Positions 18,237 to 27,297 of a stretch of 61,280 nt of DNA are shown here, in pieces. Positions within the stretch are counted from its first letter, which is position 1. The number at the start of each line of letters is the position of its first letter. The position numbers and the translations under genes are program-made. A model generated the notes under the pieces. It ran no database searches, had not been told where the DNA came from, and saw nothing but the letters and a program-made list of their open reading frames with translations. Source of the stretch: Enterobacter sp. (GTDB lineage Bacteria; Pseudomonadota; Gammaproteobacteria; Enterobacterales; Enterobacteriaceae); the NCBI GenBank assembly GCA_022649305.1, contig JALCNW010000020.1:1-61280 (forward strand), read 5' to 3'.

Positions 18237-18264
18237 ACCCTAACATACTGAGAATCTGAGACAA
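18237..18264 (-). promoter_or_regulatory. proU main promoter (P2-like)
   Basis: On the minus strand TTGTCT (18264-18259) and TAGGGT (18242-18237) are 16 bases apart, about 70 bases upstream of proV. The sequence resembles the E. coli proU P2 promoter. The gap 18169-18501 is AT-rich, in keeping with H-NS control, and contains no gene. Confidence 0.6.
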
Positions 18265-18501
18265 CCCTAAGCCCGCTGAGGGCGCGAATTCTGCCGTAAG
18301 CGAAACGGCTGAATTTCCCATGAGATAAGGGCTGAGCGCCAGTTGAATTTTTCTGATATTTTTTGTCAATGCATAGCGGAATATCACCTGAATCGGAATA
18401 ATTCAGGTGAATATGAAGAGATAATGACAGTGTAGTCGCTGGCGAAATAAAAACCGATACTTTTAGGATTTATAGTAAATTAACGATCGCTATATTACTG
18501 A

Positions 18502-19470
<969 letters not shown>

Positions 19471-21615
19471 TTACAGCGCGCAGGACACGCAGCCTTCGAT
19501 TTCGGTGCCTTCCAGCGCAAGCTGGCGCAGGCGAATGTAATACAGCGTCTTAATGCCTTTTTTCCAGGCGTAAATCTGCGCCCTGTTGATATCGCGCGTG
19601 GTGGCGGTATCGGGGAAAAACAGCGTCAAAGACAACCCTTGATCCACATGCTTTGTGGCCTCAGCGTAGGTATCGATGATTTTCTCAGGCCCGATTTCAT
19701 ACGCATCCTGATACATCGCCAGGTTCTCGTTGGTCATAAACGGGGCAGGGTAGTAAACGCGGCCGGTTTTGCCTTCCTTGCGGATTTCGATTTTCGAGAC
19801 GATCGGGTGAATGCTCGACGTCGCGTGATTAATGTAGGAGATCGATCCGGTCGGCGGCACCGCCTGCAGATTCTGGTTATAGATGCCGTAGCGCATCACG
19901 TCGTCGCACAGCTGCTGCCACATCTCAAACGTCGGCAACCTAATACCGGCACGGGCAAACAGCGCGCGCACCTTCTCGGTTTTGGGTTGCCAGTCGCCTT
20001 GCAGATACTGGCTAAAATACTCGCCGCTCGCATAACGAGAATGCTCAAACCCTGCGAATCGCTGGTTGCGCTCACGCGCCAGCATCATCGAGGTGTTCAG
20101 CGCGTGCCAGGTAATGGTGTAGAAATAGAGGTTGGTAAAGTCCAGTCCTTCCGGGCTGCCGTAGGCAATACCTTCGCGCGCCAGATAGCCGTGCAGGTTC
20201 ATCTGACCGAGTCCTATGGCGTGTGATGCGGCGTTACCCGCTTCAATCGACGGCACGCTGCGGATATGGCTCATATCAGACACCGCCGTCAGCCCGCGGA
20301 TCGCGGTTTCCACCGTGCGGCCAAAATCGGGCGAATCCATGGTGTGGGCAATATTCAGCGAGCCCAGGTTGCAGGAGATATCTTTCCCGGTATCGGCATA
20401 ATCCAGGTTTTCGTCATAGGTCGACGCGCTGTTGACCTGCAAAATCTCCGAGCACAGGTTACTCATGTTGATGCGCCCGGCGATCGGGTTGGCGCGGTTC
20501 ACCGTGTCTTCATACATGATGTACGGATAGCCGGATTCAAACTGGATCTCGGCCAGAGTCTGGAAGAAATCGCGGGCGCTGATGTACTTTTTACGCACGC
20601 GATCGTCGGCGACCAGTTCATCGTACAACTCGCTGATGGCCACATCGCCAAAAGGTTTTCCGTAAAGGCGCTCGATATCGTAAGGCGAGAACAGCGCCAT
20701 TTGCGCGTTCTCTTTCGCAAGCTGGAAGGTGATATCCGGGATGACTACGCCGAGCGACAGCGTTTTGATGCGAATTTTTTCATCGGCATTTTCGCGCTTG
20801 GTATCAAGAAAACGCAGGATATCCGGGTGATGCGCATGGAGATACACCGCGCCCGCGCCCTGACGAGCGCCAAGCTGGTTCGCGTAGGAAAACGCATCTT
20901 CCAGCATTTTCATCACCGGGATCACCCCCGAAGACTGGTTCTCTATACGCTTAATCGGCGCGCCGGACTCGCGCAGGTTCGAAAGCAAAAACGCCACACC
21001 GCCGCCGCGTTTTGATAATTGCAGGGCAGAGTTCACCGCGCGACCAATCGACTCCATATTGTCTTCGATACGCAGCAGGAAGCAGGAGACCAGCTCGCCA
21101 CGCTGCGCTTTACCGCAGTTCAGAAATGTGGGCGTCGCAGGTTGAAAACGGGCGGAGAGCATCTCATCCGTCAGCTGCTGCGCCAGATTTTCATCGCCCT
21201 GCGCCAGGGTCAATGCCACCATGCAAACCCGGTCTTCAAAGCTCTCGAGATAGCGTTTGCCATCGAAGGTTTTTAGCGTGTAGCTGGTGTAATACTTCCA
21301 CGCGCCAAGGAAGGTTTTGAAACGAAAACCGCTGGCATGTGCCTGTTCAAATAGCGTCACAATAAAATCGCGATCGTAGCGAGCCAGCACGCGCTCTTCG
21401 TAATACCCTTCCTTTACGAGGGTGTCGAGGCGTTCATTTTGGCTGGCAAAGGTCAGGGTATTGGGGCGCACATGGGTCGCGAAAAAAGCGTCCACCGCCT
21501 CGCTGTCTTTACCAAACTGGATACGCCCCTCGCTGTCGTACAGGTTGAGCATGGCGTTAAGCGCATGATAGTCCATCGATCCCTGAATCACGCGTTCTGC
21601 GGTTGTCGTTGCCAA
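19471..21615 (-). CDS. nrdE: class Ib ribonucleotide reductase, alpha subunit
   Basis: NrdE is the catalytic subunit that reduces ribonucleoside diphosphates. It has 714 residues, as in E. coli. Visible elements are the substrate-site region [21 protein letters not shown], the finger-loop region NLCSEILQ with its active-site cysteine, the PPTGSISYI block, and the C-terminal cysteine pair in EGCVSCAL, which NrdH re-reduces. It overlaps nrdI by 28 bases. Class Ib enzymes lack the N-terminal ATP-cone, in agreement with the length. Confidence 0.97.
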   Translation of the reverse strand: MATTTAERVIQGSMDYHALNAMLNLYDSEGRIQFGKDSEAVDAFFATHVRPNTLTFASQNERLDTLVKEGYYEERVLARYDRDFIVTLFEQAHASGFRFKTFLGAWKYYTSYTLKTFDGKRYLESFEDRVCMVALTLAQGDENLAQQLTDEMLSARFQPATPTFLNCGKAQRGELVSCFLLRIEDNMESIGRAVNSALQLSKRGGGVAFLLSNLRESGAPIKRIENQSSGVIPVMKMLEDAFSYANQLGARQGAGAVYLHAHHPDILRFLDTKRENADEKIRIKTLSLGVVIPDITFQLAKENAQMALFSPYDIERLYGKPFGDVAISELYDELVADDRVRKKYISARDFFQTLAEIQFESGYPYIMYEDTVNRANPIAGRINMSNLCSEILQVNSASTYDENLDYADTGKDISCNLGSLNIAHTMDSPDFGRTVETAIRGLTAVSDMSHIRSVPSIEAGNAASHAIGLGQMNLHGYLAREGIAYGSPEGLDFTNLYFYTITWHALNTSMMLARERNQRFAGFEHSRYASGEYFSQYLQGDWQPKTEKVRALFARAGIRLPTFEMWQQLCDDVMRYGIYNQNLQAVPPTGSISYINHATSSIHPIVSKIEIRKEGKTGRVYYPAPFMTNENLAMYQDAYEIGPEKIIDTYAEATKHVDQGLSLTLFFPDTATTRDINRAQIYAWKKGIKTLYYIRLRQLALEGTEIEGCVSCAL

Positions 21616-21998
21616 AATTCGTTCACTCCTTTACGCACGTTTTCTACGTCCTGCTGTGTCCCCATCAGTTCGAAGCGATAGAGATACGGCACGCCGCACT
21701 TTTGAGAAATAACATCCCCGGCCCGGCAAAAAGCATCGCCAAAGTTGCGATTGCCTGCTGCGATCACCCCACGAATCAGCGCGCGATTGTGCGGGTCGTT
21801 AAGAAAGCGGATGGCCTGACGCGGCACCGCACCTGCCGTTCCGCCGCCGCCATAGCTGGGGACCACCAGAATATAAGGTTCGTCTACCTGAATACGCTCG
21901 CGCTCGTTAAGTGGAATGCGCACGGCGGGCAGCCCAACGCGCTCGATAAAGCGGAGCGTATTCTCCGAGCTGCTGGAAAAGTAGACGAGCGTACTCAC
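21588..21998 (-). CDS. nrdI: flavodoxin-like NrdI
   Basis: NrdI is the FMN protein that supplies the oxidant for assembly of the Mn(III)2-tyrosyl cofactor in NrdF. It has 136 residues. The FMN phosphate loop is [12 protein letters not shown] near the N-terminus, followed by the glycine-rich [13 protein letters not shown] loop and GNRNFGDAF. The start overlaps the nrdH stop by 4 bases and the end overlaps nrdE by 28, so the whole operon is tightly coupled. Confidence 0.96.
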   Translation of the reverse strand: MSTLVYFSSSSENTLRFIERVGLPAVRIPLNERERIQVDEPYILVVPSYGGGGTAGAVPRQAIRFLNDPHNRALIRGVIAAGNRNFGDAFCRAGDVISQKCGVPYLYRFELMGTQQDVENVRKGVNEFWQRQPQNA

Positions 21999-22234
21999 GC
22001 GCTGGCGGCCTGAGCATGCAGGCGATTAATCATGTCCGGGCGAAAGCCAGACCAGCTGGTTTCCCCAGCGAACACGACCGGCAGTTGTCGGAAGCCTTGT
22101 TCTCGCAGCGTGTCGGCGGCATCGGGAACCAGATCCACATTCACCATCTCAAAGGCGACGCCGCGACTTTCCATTGCGCGTTTCGTGGCGTGACATTGTA
22201 CGCAGTCGTTACGAGTGTAAATAATAATGCTCAT
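21995..22234 (-). CDS. nrdH: glutaredoxin-like NrdH redoxin
   Basis: NrdH is the thioredoxin-reductase-linked electron donor for NrdE. The active site is CVQC at residues 11-14, with the conserved C-terminal WSGFRPD motif. The ATG at 22234 ([10 protein letters not shown]) is preferred because it has an upstream GGAA and matches the family N-terminus. A longer frame starting at 22249 lacks a ribosome site. It is the first gene of nrdHIEF; NrdR and Fur are the expected regulators. Confidence 0.95.
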   Translation of the reverse strand: MSIIIYTRNDCVQCHATKRAMESRGVAFEMVNVDLVPDAADTLREQGFRQLPVVFAGETSWSGFRPDMINRLHAQAASA

Positions 22235-22308
22235 GATTCGTATTTCCATTTAGAATGAGAGTACGGCGCGAGTTGGCGCGTCAGATTGTGGGTGTTAAGC
22301 TAAAAGGA

Positions 22309-22324
22309 ATACTAGATGTAGTTG
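22309..22324 (-). promoter_or_regulatory. candidate NrdR box upstream of nrdH
   Basis: On the minus strand CAACTACATCTAGTAT resembles the 16-base NrdR consensus (ACACTATATATAGTGT). A second, weaker palindromic candidate (CCATATGTTGTATGG) lies about 28 bases further upstream. Paired boxes are usual at nrd promoters. Confidence 0.45.
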
Positions 22325-22433
22325 ATAAAAGTTTCAACCATACAACATATGGGAATTTGTGCGGACTATGGCTATGCTGACGAATGCCTTGCGGAGGAGC
22401 ACGCTGTACGGGGTTTCTGGTGATTTTCTGCCC

Positions 22434-22473
22434 AAAAAAAATAAAACCCCCGCTCGCAGAAGCGAACGAGGGT
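22434..22473 (-). terminator. ygaM rho-independent terminator
   Basis: On the minus strand CCCTCGTTCGC pairs with GCGAGCGGGGG around a TTCT loop and is followed by TTTTATTTTTTTT. It lies 30 bases after the ygaM stop, on the ygaM strand. Confidence 0.85.
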
Positions 22474-22503
22474 CACATAACAGCGCGAACAGCGCGTGGG
22501 GGA

Positions 22504-22830
22504 TTATTTACGCAGGGTCAGTAGCGCCCCGACAAAAATACCCACGGCGGCAACAGTACCAACAGCACACCAGGGTTTTTCACGGATGAAGGTGTTAGCA
22601 CAGCCGATAGCATCACAGGCTGCTTGCGAAGTACGCGAGCGACCGTTCATTCTGGCGCGGGTTTCACGTAGCAAAGACTGAGCCTTACGTCTGGCGACAT
22701 CCGCCTCATCCTTCGCATCAGAACCCCAGGACTTCAGTACCTCTTCAAGCGTGTCGGCTAATTGGCTGACATCATTACGAATATCCAGGGCGTCGTCATT
22801 AATATCGTTTCGGTTCGGTCTGTTAAACAT
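22504..22830 (-). CDS. ygaM: YgaM, ElaB/YqjD-family membrane-anchored ribosome-associated protein
   Basis: YgaM belongs to the ElaB/YqjD/YgaM family (DUF883), tail-anchored inner-membrane proteins made in stationary phase; YqjD and ElaB bind ribosomes. The 108 residues include an acidic helical N-terminal half with coiled-coil character and a C-terminal membrane helix (PWCAVGTVAAVGIFVGALLT) ending in LRK. The start at 22830 (MFNRPNRND) has GGAGG 6 bases upstream; a longer frame adds four residues without support. It stands alone with its own terminator. Confidence 0.93.
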   Translation of the reverse strand: MFNRPNRNDINDDALDIRNDVSQLADTLEEVLKSWGSDAKDEADVARRKAQSLLRETRARMNGRSRTSQAACDAIGCANTFIREKPWCAVGTVAAVGIFVGALLTLRK

Positions 22831-22895
22831 ACGATCCTCCATAATTTGTGTTCACATTCAGTTTAGCCCAGGATTTTAATATCTGAAGCTCATTG

Positions 22896-22910
22896 CGACA
22901 TATCGTGTCG
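22896..22910. promoter_or_regulatory. inverted repeat in the ygaM-ygaC gap
   Basis: CGACAtatcgTGTCG is a perfect 5-bp inverted repeat midway between the divergent ygaM and ygaC genes. It could be an operator; no known consensus was recognised. Confidence 0.3.
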
Positions 22911-22990
22911 TTTATGGATTTATCTGAAAGCGTTGCCAATACTGAATACGGTAAGGTTGCCGCCGCAGGAAAAGATAACGAGGAAAGAAT

Positions 22991-23341
22991 ATGTATTTAC
23001 GACCCGATGAGGTGGCGCGCGTTCTTGAAAAAGCGGGATTTACCATGGATGCCGTGACGCAAAAAGCCTATGGCTATCGCCGAGGTGAGAATTATGTTTA
23101 TGTAAACCGCGAAGCGAGAATGGGGCGCACCGCGCTGATTATTCACCCCACGCTTAAAGACAGAAGTTTGCCGTATGCCGATCCTGCAACCGATATTAAA
23201 ACCTGCGATCACTACCAGGAATTTCCGCTCTATTTAGCGGGTGAAAACCATCAACATTACGGAATACCGCACGGTTTCAGCTCTCGCATGGCGCTTGAAC
23301 GTTTTCTGACGGGTTTGTTCGGCGAACCGCAACCGCAATAA
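22991..23341 (+). CDS. ygaC: DUF2002 family protein YgaC
   Basis: A 116-residue soluble protein of the YgaC family (114 residues in E. coli, crystal structure known, biochemical role unknown, Fur-regulated in E. coli). The N-terminal helix [16 protein letters not shown] and the conserved blocks [20 protein letters not shown] and [11 protein letters not shown] are kept. GAGGAAAG gives a good ribosome site. The C-terminus (GEPQPQ) is two residues longer than in E. coli. Confidence 0.94.
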   Translation: MYLRPDEVARVLEKAGFTMDAVTQKAYGYRRGENYVYVNREARMGRTALIIHPTLKDRSLPYADPATDIKTCDHYQEFPLYLAGENHQHYGIPHGFSSRMALERFLTGLFGEPQPQ

Positions 23342-23373
23342 ACAGGCGACTGGCAGCGGCCAGTCGCGTCGCA

Positions 23374-23823
23374 TTACGCTTTGGCCTGGCCGTAAGCGCT
23401 GACTTTAAACAGGCGGCGGCAGTAATCAAGAAAGTAGCCGTATACCACTCCCATCAACATCGATACCACTATATTTGAACTGACCGCGGCGGCAATCTGA
23501 TGCCAGTCCGCACCCACGGTCAGCAAAATCGCCACGTATACCGGGGACTGAAACGTCACGTAAGCCAGCACATCAGCGAGGCTTTTGAGCCAGCCTGACG
23601 GGCTAACACGACGCGCCACGCGCATCACGGCATCGCGGTAAAAGCCATAAGGCCAGGCAATCAGAATATTGACCGGAATCGCCACCAGACGAGAAGAAAG
23701 GGACTGCTCGAAAGACATTCCTGACAGGAAAATCTCGATCAGCATGTTCACAACAGAACAGTAAACCACCATCGCAAAAGTGTCTGCCACCGCGTGACGC
23801 AGGCGAGACTGTGGTGAGAACAT
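23374..23823 (-). CDS. alaE: L-alanine exporter AlaE
   Basis: AlaE is a small inner-membrane L-alanine exporter that prevents toxic build-up of alanine, for example from peptides. The chosen start at 23823 ([12 protein letters not shown]) gives 149 residues, the E. coli length, with GGAG 7 bases upstream; eight extra residues in the longer frame are unlikely. Four membrane segments are visible, including [17 protein letters not shown] and [15 protein letters not shown]. In E. coli its expression is induced by alanine through Lrp. It is divergent from stpA across an AT-rich gap. Confidence 0.95.
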   Translation of the reverse strand: MFSPQSRLRHAVADTFAMVVYCSVVNMLIEIFLSGMSFEQSLSSRLVAIPVNILIAWPYGFYRDAVMRVARRVSPSGWLKSLADVLAYVTFQSPVYVAILLTVGADWHQIAAAVSSNIVVSMLMGVVYGYFLDYCRRLFKVSAYGQAKA

Positions 23824-24326
23824 GTCCAAACTCCTTGAGAGAAACACAATATAGTCGGTTTGCCCGCAGCTTCTAGTGCGTTAGGTTGGTTTATTTAACG
23901 TGTATAGAGTATATCTCTGGTTTGAAGCGCGCAATGAGTGATAAATTTTTATTTAATGGCGTTTTGTCCATAAAACTCTCTAAAGGTGAGTGTTTTCTGC
24001 TCGCTTCATTATTTTCTGTTTCATGATGGTTAATACGCTTTTAAATCAATGTATTGGGCTGATTGGTTGGGTGCTCACCAGTGTTAGTGCGAATAGTGGC
24101 GGGTGGTACATCTTTTATATATTACGGCAAGCTCTTTTAGGAATTGATTGAGATGGCGCAATGGTAAAAATCTATGAATGTAAATAACGTTAACGATATT
24201 TAATTAAATATATCATCAATATCCTCAATAAATGTCTGGAAGGAATGACGCTGGATATTTAAAGTAAAGTGGATTACCATAATGCATTAATGATTTTTTC
24301 ATCCACTCTAAAAGGTCTTCAGTAAT
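23824..24326. other. AT-rich divergent regulatory gap between alaE and stpA
   Basis: About 500 bases without a gene. The stretch is strongly AT-rich, with several TTAAT/ATATTTAA tracts (notably 24180-24260), as expected for DNA bound by H-NS and StpA. It must hold the alaE promoter (minus) and the stpA promoter (plus). No hexamer pair stands out enough to name. Confidence 0.6.
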
Positions 24327-24731
24327 ATGTCTTCAATGTTACAAAATCTTAATAATATCCGTACCCTTCGCGCTATGGCGCGTGATTTTTCCGTTGAAGT
24401 GCTTGAAGAAATGCTGGAAAAATTCAGAATCGTTACTGAAGAAAAACGTAATGAGCAGGGTGAATTGCAGCAGCAACAAGCCGAACAGCAGGAGAAAATT
24501 ACTGCACTGCTGGAGCGTATGAAAGCTGACGGTATTTCTCCGGAAGACCTGTTAGGCAAAGATGTTCTTAAAGGCACCAGCCAGGCGCAAAAACGTAAAG
24601 CACGTGAAGCAAAATATCGTTTTACTGACGTGAACGGCGAAGAAAAGACCTGGACCGGTCAGGGTCGTACGCCAAAGCCAATCGCCAACGCGCTGGCCAA
24701 TGGCAAAACACTGGACGATTTCTTGATCTAA
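24327..24731 (+). CDS. stpA: H-NS paralogue StpA
   Basis: StpA is a nucleoid-associated protein with RNA chaperone activity and silences AT-rich DNA together with H-NS. It has 134 residues. The N-terminal dimerisation helices (LNNIRTLRAMARDFSVEVLEEMLEKF) lead into a Gln/Glu-rich coiled coil (QGELQQQQAEQQEK), a flexible linker with Lys/Arg, and the C-terminal DNA-binding domain with the core TWTGQGRTPKPI. In this linker the TSQAQKRKAREAKY stretch differs from the E. coli one. StpA could silence the AT-rich accessory genes downstream. Confidence 0.96.
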   Translation: MSSMLQNLNNIRTLRAMARDFSVEVLEEMLEKFRIVTEEKRNEQGELQQQQAEQQEKITALLERMKADGISPEDLLGKDVLKGTSQAQKRKAREAKYRFTDVNGEEKTWTGQGRTPKPIANALANGKTLDDFLI

Positions 24732-24742
24732 GAGTTATATCG

Positions 24743-24765
24743 CCGGGCGGTATTGCTCCGCCCGG
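24743..24765. terminator. hairpin between convergent stpA and the YodC-like gene
   Basis: CCGGGCGG and CCGCCCGG form an 8-bp perfect stem with a 7-base loop in the 38-base gap between the two convergent stops, a likely bidirectional terminator without a strong U-tract. Confidence 0.6.
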
Positions 24766-24769
24766 AATA

Positions 24770-24949
24770 TCAGCAAACGCCGAAATCGCCGTCTTCTTTA
24801 TACAGCGTCACGTCTGCTGCCTTTAGCGTGAACTTCTCTCCCTGCTCATTACCCGCCTGCACCGCGACGATTTGATCGTCATGCACTTCAATAACTTTCA
24901 GCTTTGGGCCGCCCATACGCGGTTGCACAAGATCGCCAACAGAAAACAT
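24770..24949 (-). CDS. 59-residue YodC/DUF2158-like protein
   Basis: A short gene shown by its start, ribosome site and family pattern. The protein reads MFSVGDLVQPRMGGPKLKV and continues through an acidic middle to DVTLYKEDGDFGVC. The pattern xVGDxVxxxxGGPKxxV at the N-terminus is that of the YodC/DUF2158 family, small beta-rich proteins of unknown function. A strong AGGAGG lies 6 bases before the ATG. It is convergent with stpA and divergent from yqaE, in the position where E. coli has ygaP and ygaV. Confidence 0.8.
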   Translation of the reverse strand: MFSVGDLVQPRMGGPKLKVIEVHDDQIVAVQAGNEQGEKFTLKAADVTLYKEDGDFGVC

Positions 24950-25168
24950 AGTTACCTCCTCGTTGTGGTTTACTTAACCTTATCCCACGCACCGTGATGG
25001 GTACAGTTGTTATGCGCCCGTACTCCTTAATCGCCAGGTAAAGCCGATGTAAAGAGGGTAAAAGCGCGTAAAAGCGCACGAGGGGAATGGCGTAGCGCGC
25101 TAAACTCGCTACGCTTAGAGATAAATCTCTTTTTTTACAATTACCTGTTTAGCTTGCATGGAGAATGT

Positions 25169-25327
25169 ATGGGTTTCTGGCGTGTGGTTTTCACGATTAT
25201 TTTACCGCCTTTGGGCGTGCTGCTCGGTAAAGGTTTTGGCTGGGCGTTTATCCTCAATATTGTCCTGACGCTTCTGGGTTATATCCCTGGTCTGATTCAC
25301 GCCTTCTGGGTGCAAACGCGTAACTAA
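25169..25327 (+). CDS. yqaE: YqaE, PMP3-family small membrane protein
   Basis: A 52-residue proteolipid of the PMP3/UPF0057 family with two membrane helices (VVFTIILPPLGVLLGKGFG and FILNIVLTLLGYIPGLIHAF). Yeast Pmp3 affects membrane potential; the bacterial role is unsettled, and E. coli yqaE is stress-induced. The ATG at 25169 follows GGAG by five bases and gives the family N-terminus MGFWR. Its stop lies 5 bases from the convergent stop of yahB, so this is the exact junction between the backbone and the accessory region. Confidence 0.93.
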   Translation: MGFWRVVFTIILPPLGVLLGKGFGWAFILNIVLTLLGYIPGLIHAFWVQTRN

Positions 25328-25332
25328 TCGCA

Positions 25333-26262
25333 TCAGGTCCGCCACAATAAATCATCGTAAATTCCGGTTAATATTCCCGCTGGGCCAAACTGCTGTTTGA
25401 TCCAGCGGGTAACCTGACCGGTCGCCGCATGCTGTGTTGCCAGCAGCATGCGGGAATCCTGGCGCGGATTATTAATCCGGCGCGTCACCAGTAATCCCTC
25501 TGTCACCGCTTCTCGGGCCATATGCTCGGGTAAAAAGCCAATGCCTTCGCCTAAAATCTGACACTGACATTTGGTGTTAAAATCGGGTACCAGAATTGCC
25601 TCCTGACCGTGTAACAACCATCCCACTTTTTTATTAATGGTATGCGCTGTGTCCTCGACCATGATATTGGGATAAAGGCGAAGCTGACTTTCGGCGATAG
25701 GTTCCGGTGTAAAGGCCAGGGGATGTTCAGGGGCAATTGCAAATACCCAACGAACGGCCCCAATTTCCGTGTAATCAATACCGCCGCCATCCAGCAAGGT
25801 GTCTGGTGCGCCAATCGCAATATTAGCCTGGTTGTTAATGATCGAATCCCAGACGCCGTTATACACCTCTGTCGTCACCGTAATCTGACAGGTAGGAAAT
25901 TGCTTTTTCAGCACCTGAAGCAGCCGCGCCGTGTGGCGTGGCGTATATAAAAGCTGATTAATGCAAATACGCACCCGCGCTTCGATCCCCTGCGAAATGG
26001 TATCAATTCCGCGCTTAATGGCATAAAAGTCGTTCAGCAAATCGGTGGACTTACGATAAAAGTAAGATCCTGATTCGGTAAGCTCAATGCTGCGCGTATT
26101 ACGCACAAACAGCACCACGTCGAGCCCGGTTTCCATCCGCTTGATGGTGTAGCTGATGGCGGACGTCGTCACCCCAAGCTCGGCGGCGGCTTTGCTAAAA
26201 CTGCCAAAGCGTGCCGCCGTGGTGAACGCCAGAAGGTTCTCTTCAGTAAAGATAGAATTCAT
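25333..26262 (-). CDS. yahB: LysR-family regulator YahB
   Basis: A LysR-type regulator of 309 residues, closely matching E. coli YahB and more distantly AllS, the activator of allantoin/glyoxylate genes. The N-terminal winged helix is NLLAFTTAARFGSFSKAAAE with recognition residues TTSAISYTIKRME; an effector domain follows. The start at 26262 (MNSIFTEEN) has GGAG 7 bases upstream. It is divergent from the yahD-yahF-yahG-permease-yahI-yahJ genes, the classic arrangement for a LysR activator and its target operon. The effector is probably the operon's substrate or an intermediate. Confidence 0.92.
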   Translation of the reverse strand: MNSIFTEENLLAFTTAARFGSFSKAAAELGVTTSAISYTIKRMETGLDVVLFVRNTRSIELTESGSYFYRKSTDLLNDFYAIKRGIDTISQGIEARVRICINQLLYTPRHTARLLQVLKKQFPTCQITVTTEVYNGVWDSIINNQANIAIGAPDTLLDGGGIDYTEIGAVRWVFAIAPEHPLAFTPEPIAESQLRLYPNIMVEDTAHTINKKVGWLLHGQEAILVPDFNTKCQCQILGEGIGFLPEHMAREAVTEGLLVTRRINNPRQDSRMLLATQHAATGQVTRWIKQQFGPAGILTGIYDDLLWRT

Positions 26263-26583
26263 ATCACCGCTCCAGGTAGCCATCAGTTTTGAACATATTT
26301 TAACAACGCCGCTACAACTCATTTGAAGCCGGTCACAGTTCTGATATTTTGCTGAGAGCCGCGATATTCAAGGCTTCGTAAGCCATAAGCATAATGCAGG
26401 TTGGGGCGTTAAAAAGCGGTAAAACATAAGAAAAAGGTTGCACAGACGCACGTTTTGACCGAACTGTTGAATTTACATCAACAATGAATTGACTGTCGAT
26501 GAATCATTTTTAAGCGGATTCTTTTATGGATCGGCTGTTGCTATTCTCAGGTCATCAGTAATGGAAACATCAGGAGTTTGAAT
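26263..26583. other. divergent yahB-yahD regulatory region
   Basis: A 321-base gap with no gene, holding divergent promoters. An inverted repeat at 26465-26483 is listed separately. TTGACT at 26489-26494 could be a -35 element toward yahD but lacks a clear partner -10. Otherwise nothing definite is seen. Confidence 0.5.
26465..26483. promoter_or_regulatory. candidate YahB (LysR) operator
   Basis: TGTTGAatttacaTCAACA is a perfect 6-bp inverted repeat with a 7-base centre. It contains the LysR T-N11-A core (TGA...TCA). It lies about 100 bases upstream of the yahD start in the divergent gap. Confidence 0.55.
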
Positions 26584-27189
26584 ATGTCTGAACATGCACT
26601 CGTCACTGAATTTCTGCTGGCGGCAGAGCAGGGCAACGCCGAGGCGTTGGCGGCCTGTCTGGAGAAAGGCGTCGATATCAACGTCACCAATCGTCAAAAA
26701 AGAACCGCCATTATTATTGCCAGCCTGAATAAGCATTATCCGTGCGTTGAATTACTCATTTCCGCCGGGGCGGATATTGATAAGCAGGATCAAACCTGTT
26801 TTAACCCTTTCCTGATTAGCTGCCTGACTAACGATCTCACCCTGCTGCGCATTGTATTGCCTGCCAATCCGGATCTCGATCGTCTGTCCCGATTTGGCGG
26901 CGTTGGTATTACGCCAGCCAGCGAAAAAGGTCACGTAGAGATTGTGCGCGAGCTGCTGACGCGCACGGACATCAACGTCAACCACACCAATTTCGTCGGC
27001 TGGACGCCGCTTTTGGAAGCCATCGTCTTAAACGACGGCGGCGAAAAACAGCAGGAGATCGTCAAGCTGCTGCTCGACCACGGCGCGAATCCGCACATGA
27101 CTGACAAATACGGCAAATCACCGCTCGAACTGGCGCGCGAAAAAGGCTACCACCCGATCGCCGACCTGCTGCTGGCCGCTGGCGCGTAA
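26584..27189 (+). CDS. yahD: ankyrin-repeat protein YahD
   Basis: A 201-residue soluble protein made of about five ankyrin repeats, matching the size of E. coli YahD. Repeat consensus parts are visible: LLAAEQGNAEALAACLEKGVDIN, CVELLISAGADIDKQD, GHVEIVRELLTRTDINVNHTN, GWTPLLEAI and LLLDHGANPHMTDKYGKSPLELAREKGY. There is no signal peptide. Ankyrin domains bind other proteins, so it may scaffold or regulate the enzymes encoded downstream; the true role is unknown. ATG 26584 is chosen because AGGAG lies 7 bases before it. A hairpin after its stop may separate it from yahF in expression. Confidence 0.9.
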   Translation: MSEHALVTEFLLAAEQGNAEALAACLEKGVDINVTNRQKRTAIIIASLNKHYPCVELLISAGADIDKQDQTCFNPFLISCLTNDLTLLRIVLPANPDLDRLSRFGGVGITPASEKGHVEIVRELLTRTDINVNHTNFVGWTPLLEAIVLNDGGEKQQEIVKLLLDHGANPHMTDKYGKSPLELAREKGYHPIADLLLAAGA

Positions 27190-27196
27190 TACTTTC

Positions 27197-27218
27197 GGCA
27201 AGCCGCATCGGGCTTGCC
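27197..27218 (+). terminator. hairpin after yahD
   Basis: GGCAAGCC and GGCTTGCC form a perfect 8-bp stem with a 6-base loop, 8 bases after the yahD stop, followed by TGATATAAAAAATAT. Likely partial termination or mRNA protection between yahD and yahF. Confidence 0.55.
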
Positions 27219-27242
27219 TGATATAAAAAATATCCCTTTTAC

Positions 27243-27263
27243 CATCATGCCTTAAACATGATG
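27243..27263 (+). promoter_or_regulatory. hairpin in the yahF leader
   Basis: CATCATG and CATGATG form a 7-bp stem 35 bases upstream of the yahF ATG. It could be an operator (inverted repeat) or an RNA structure; the yahF ribosome site GGGAGG remains free. Confidence 0.4.
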
Positions 27264-27297
27264 ACGGCCCCCTTTTGCCCGCATTCGGGAGGAAATA

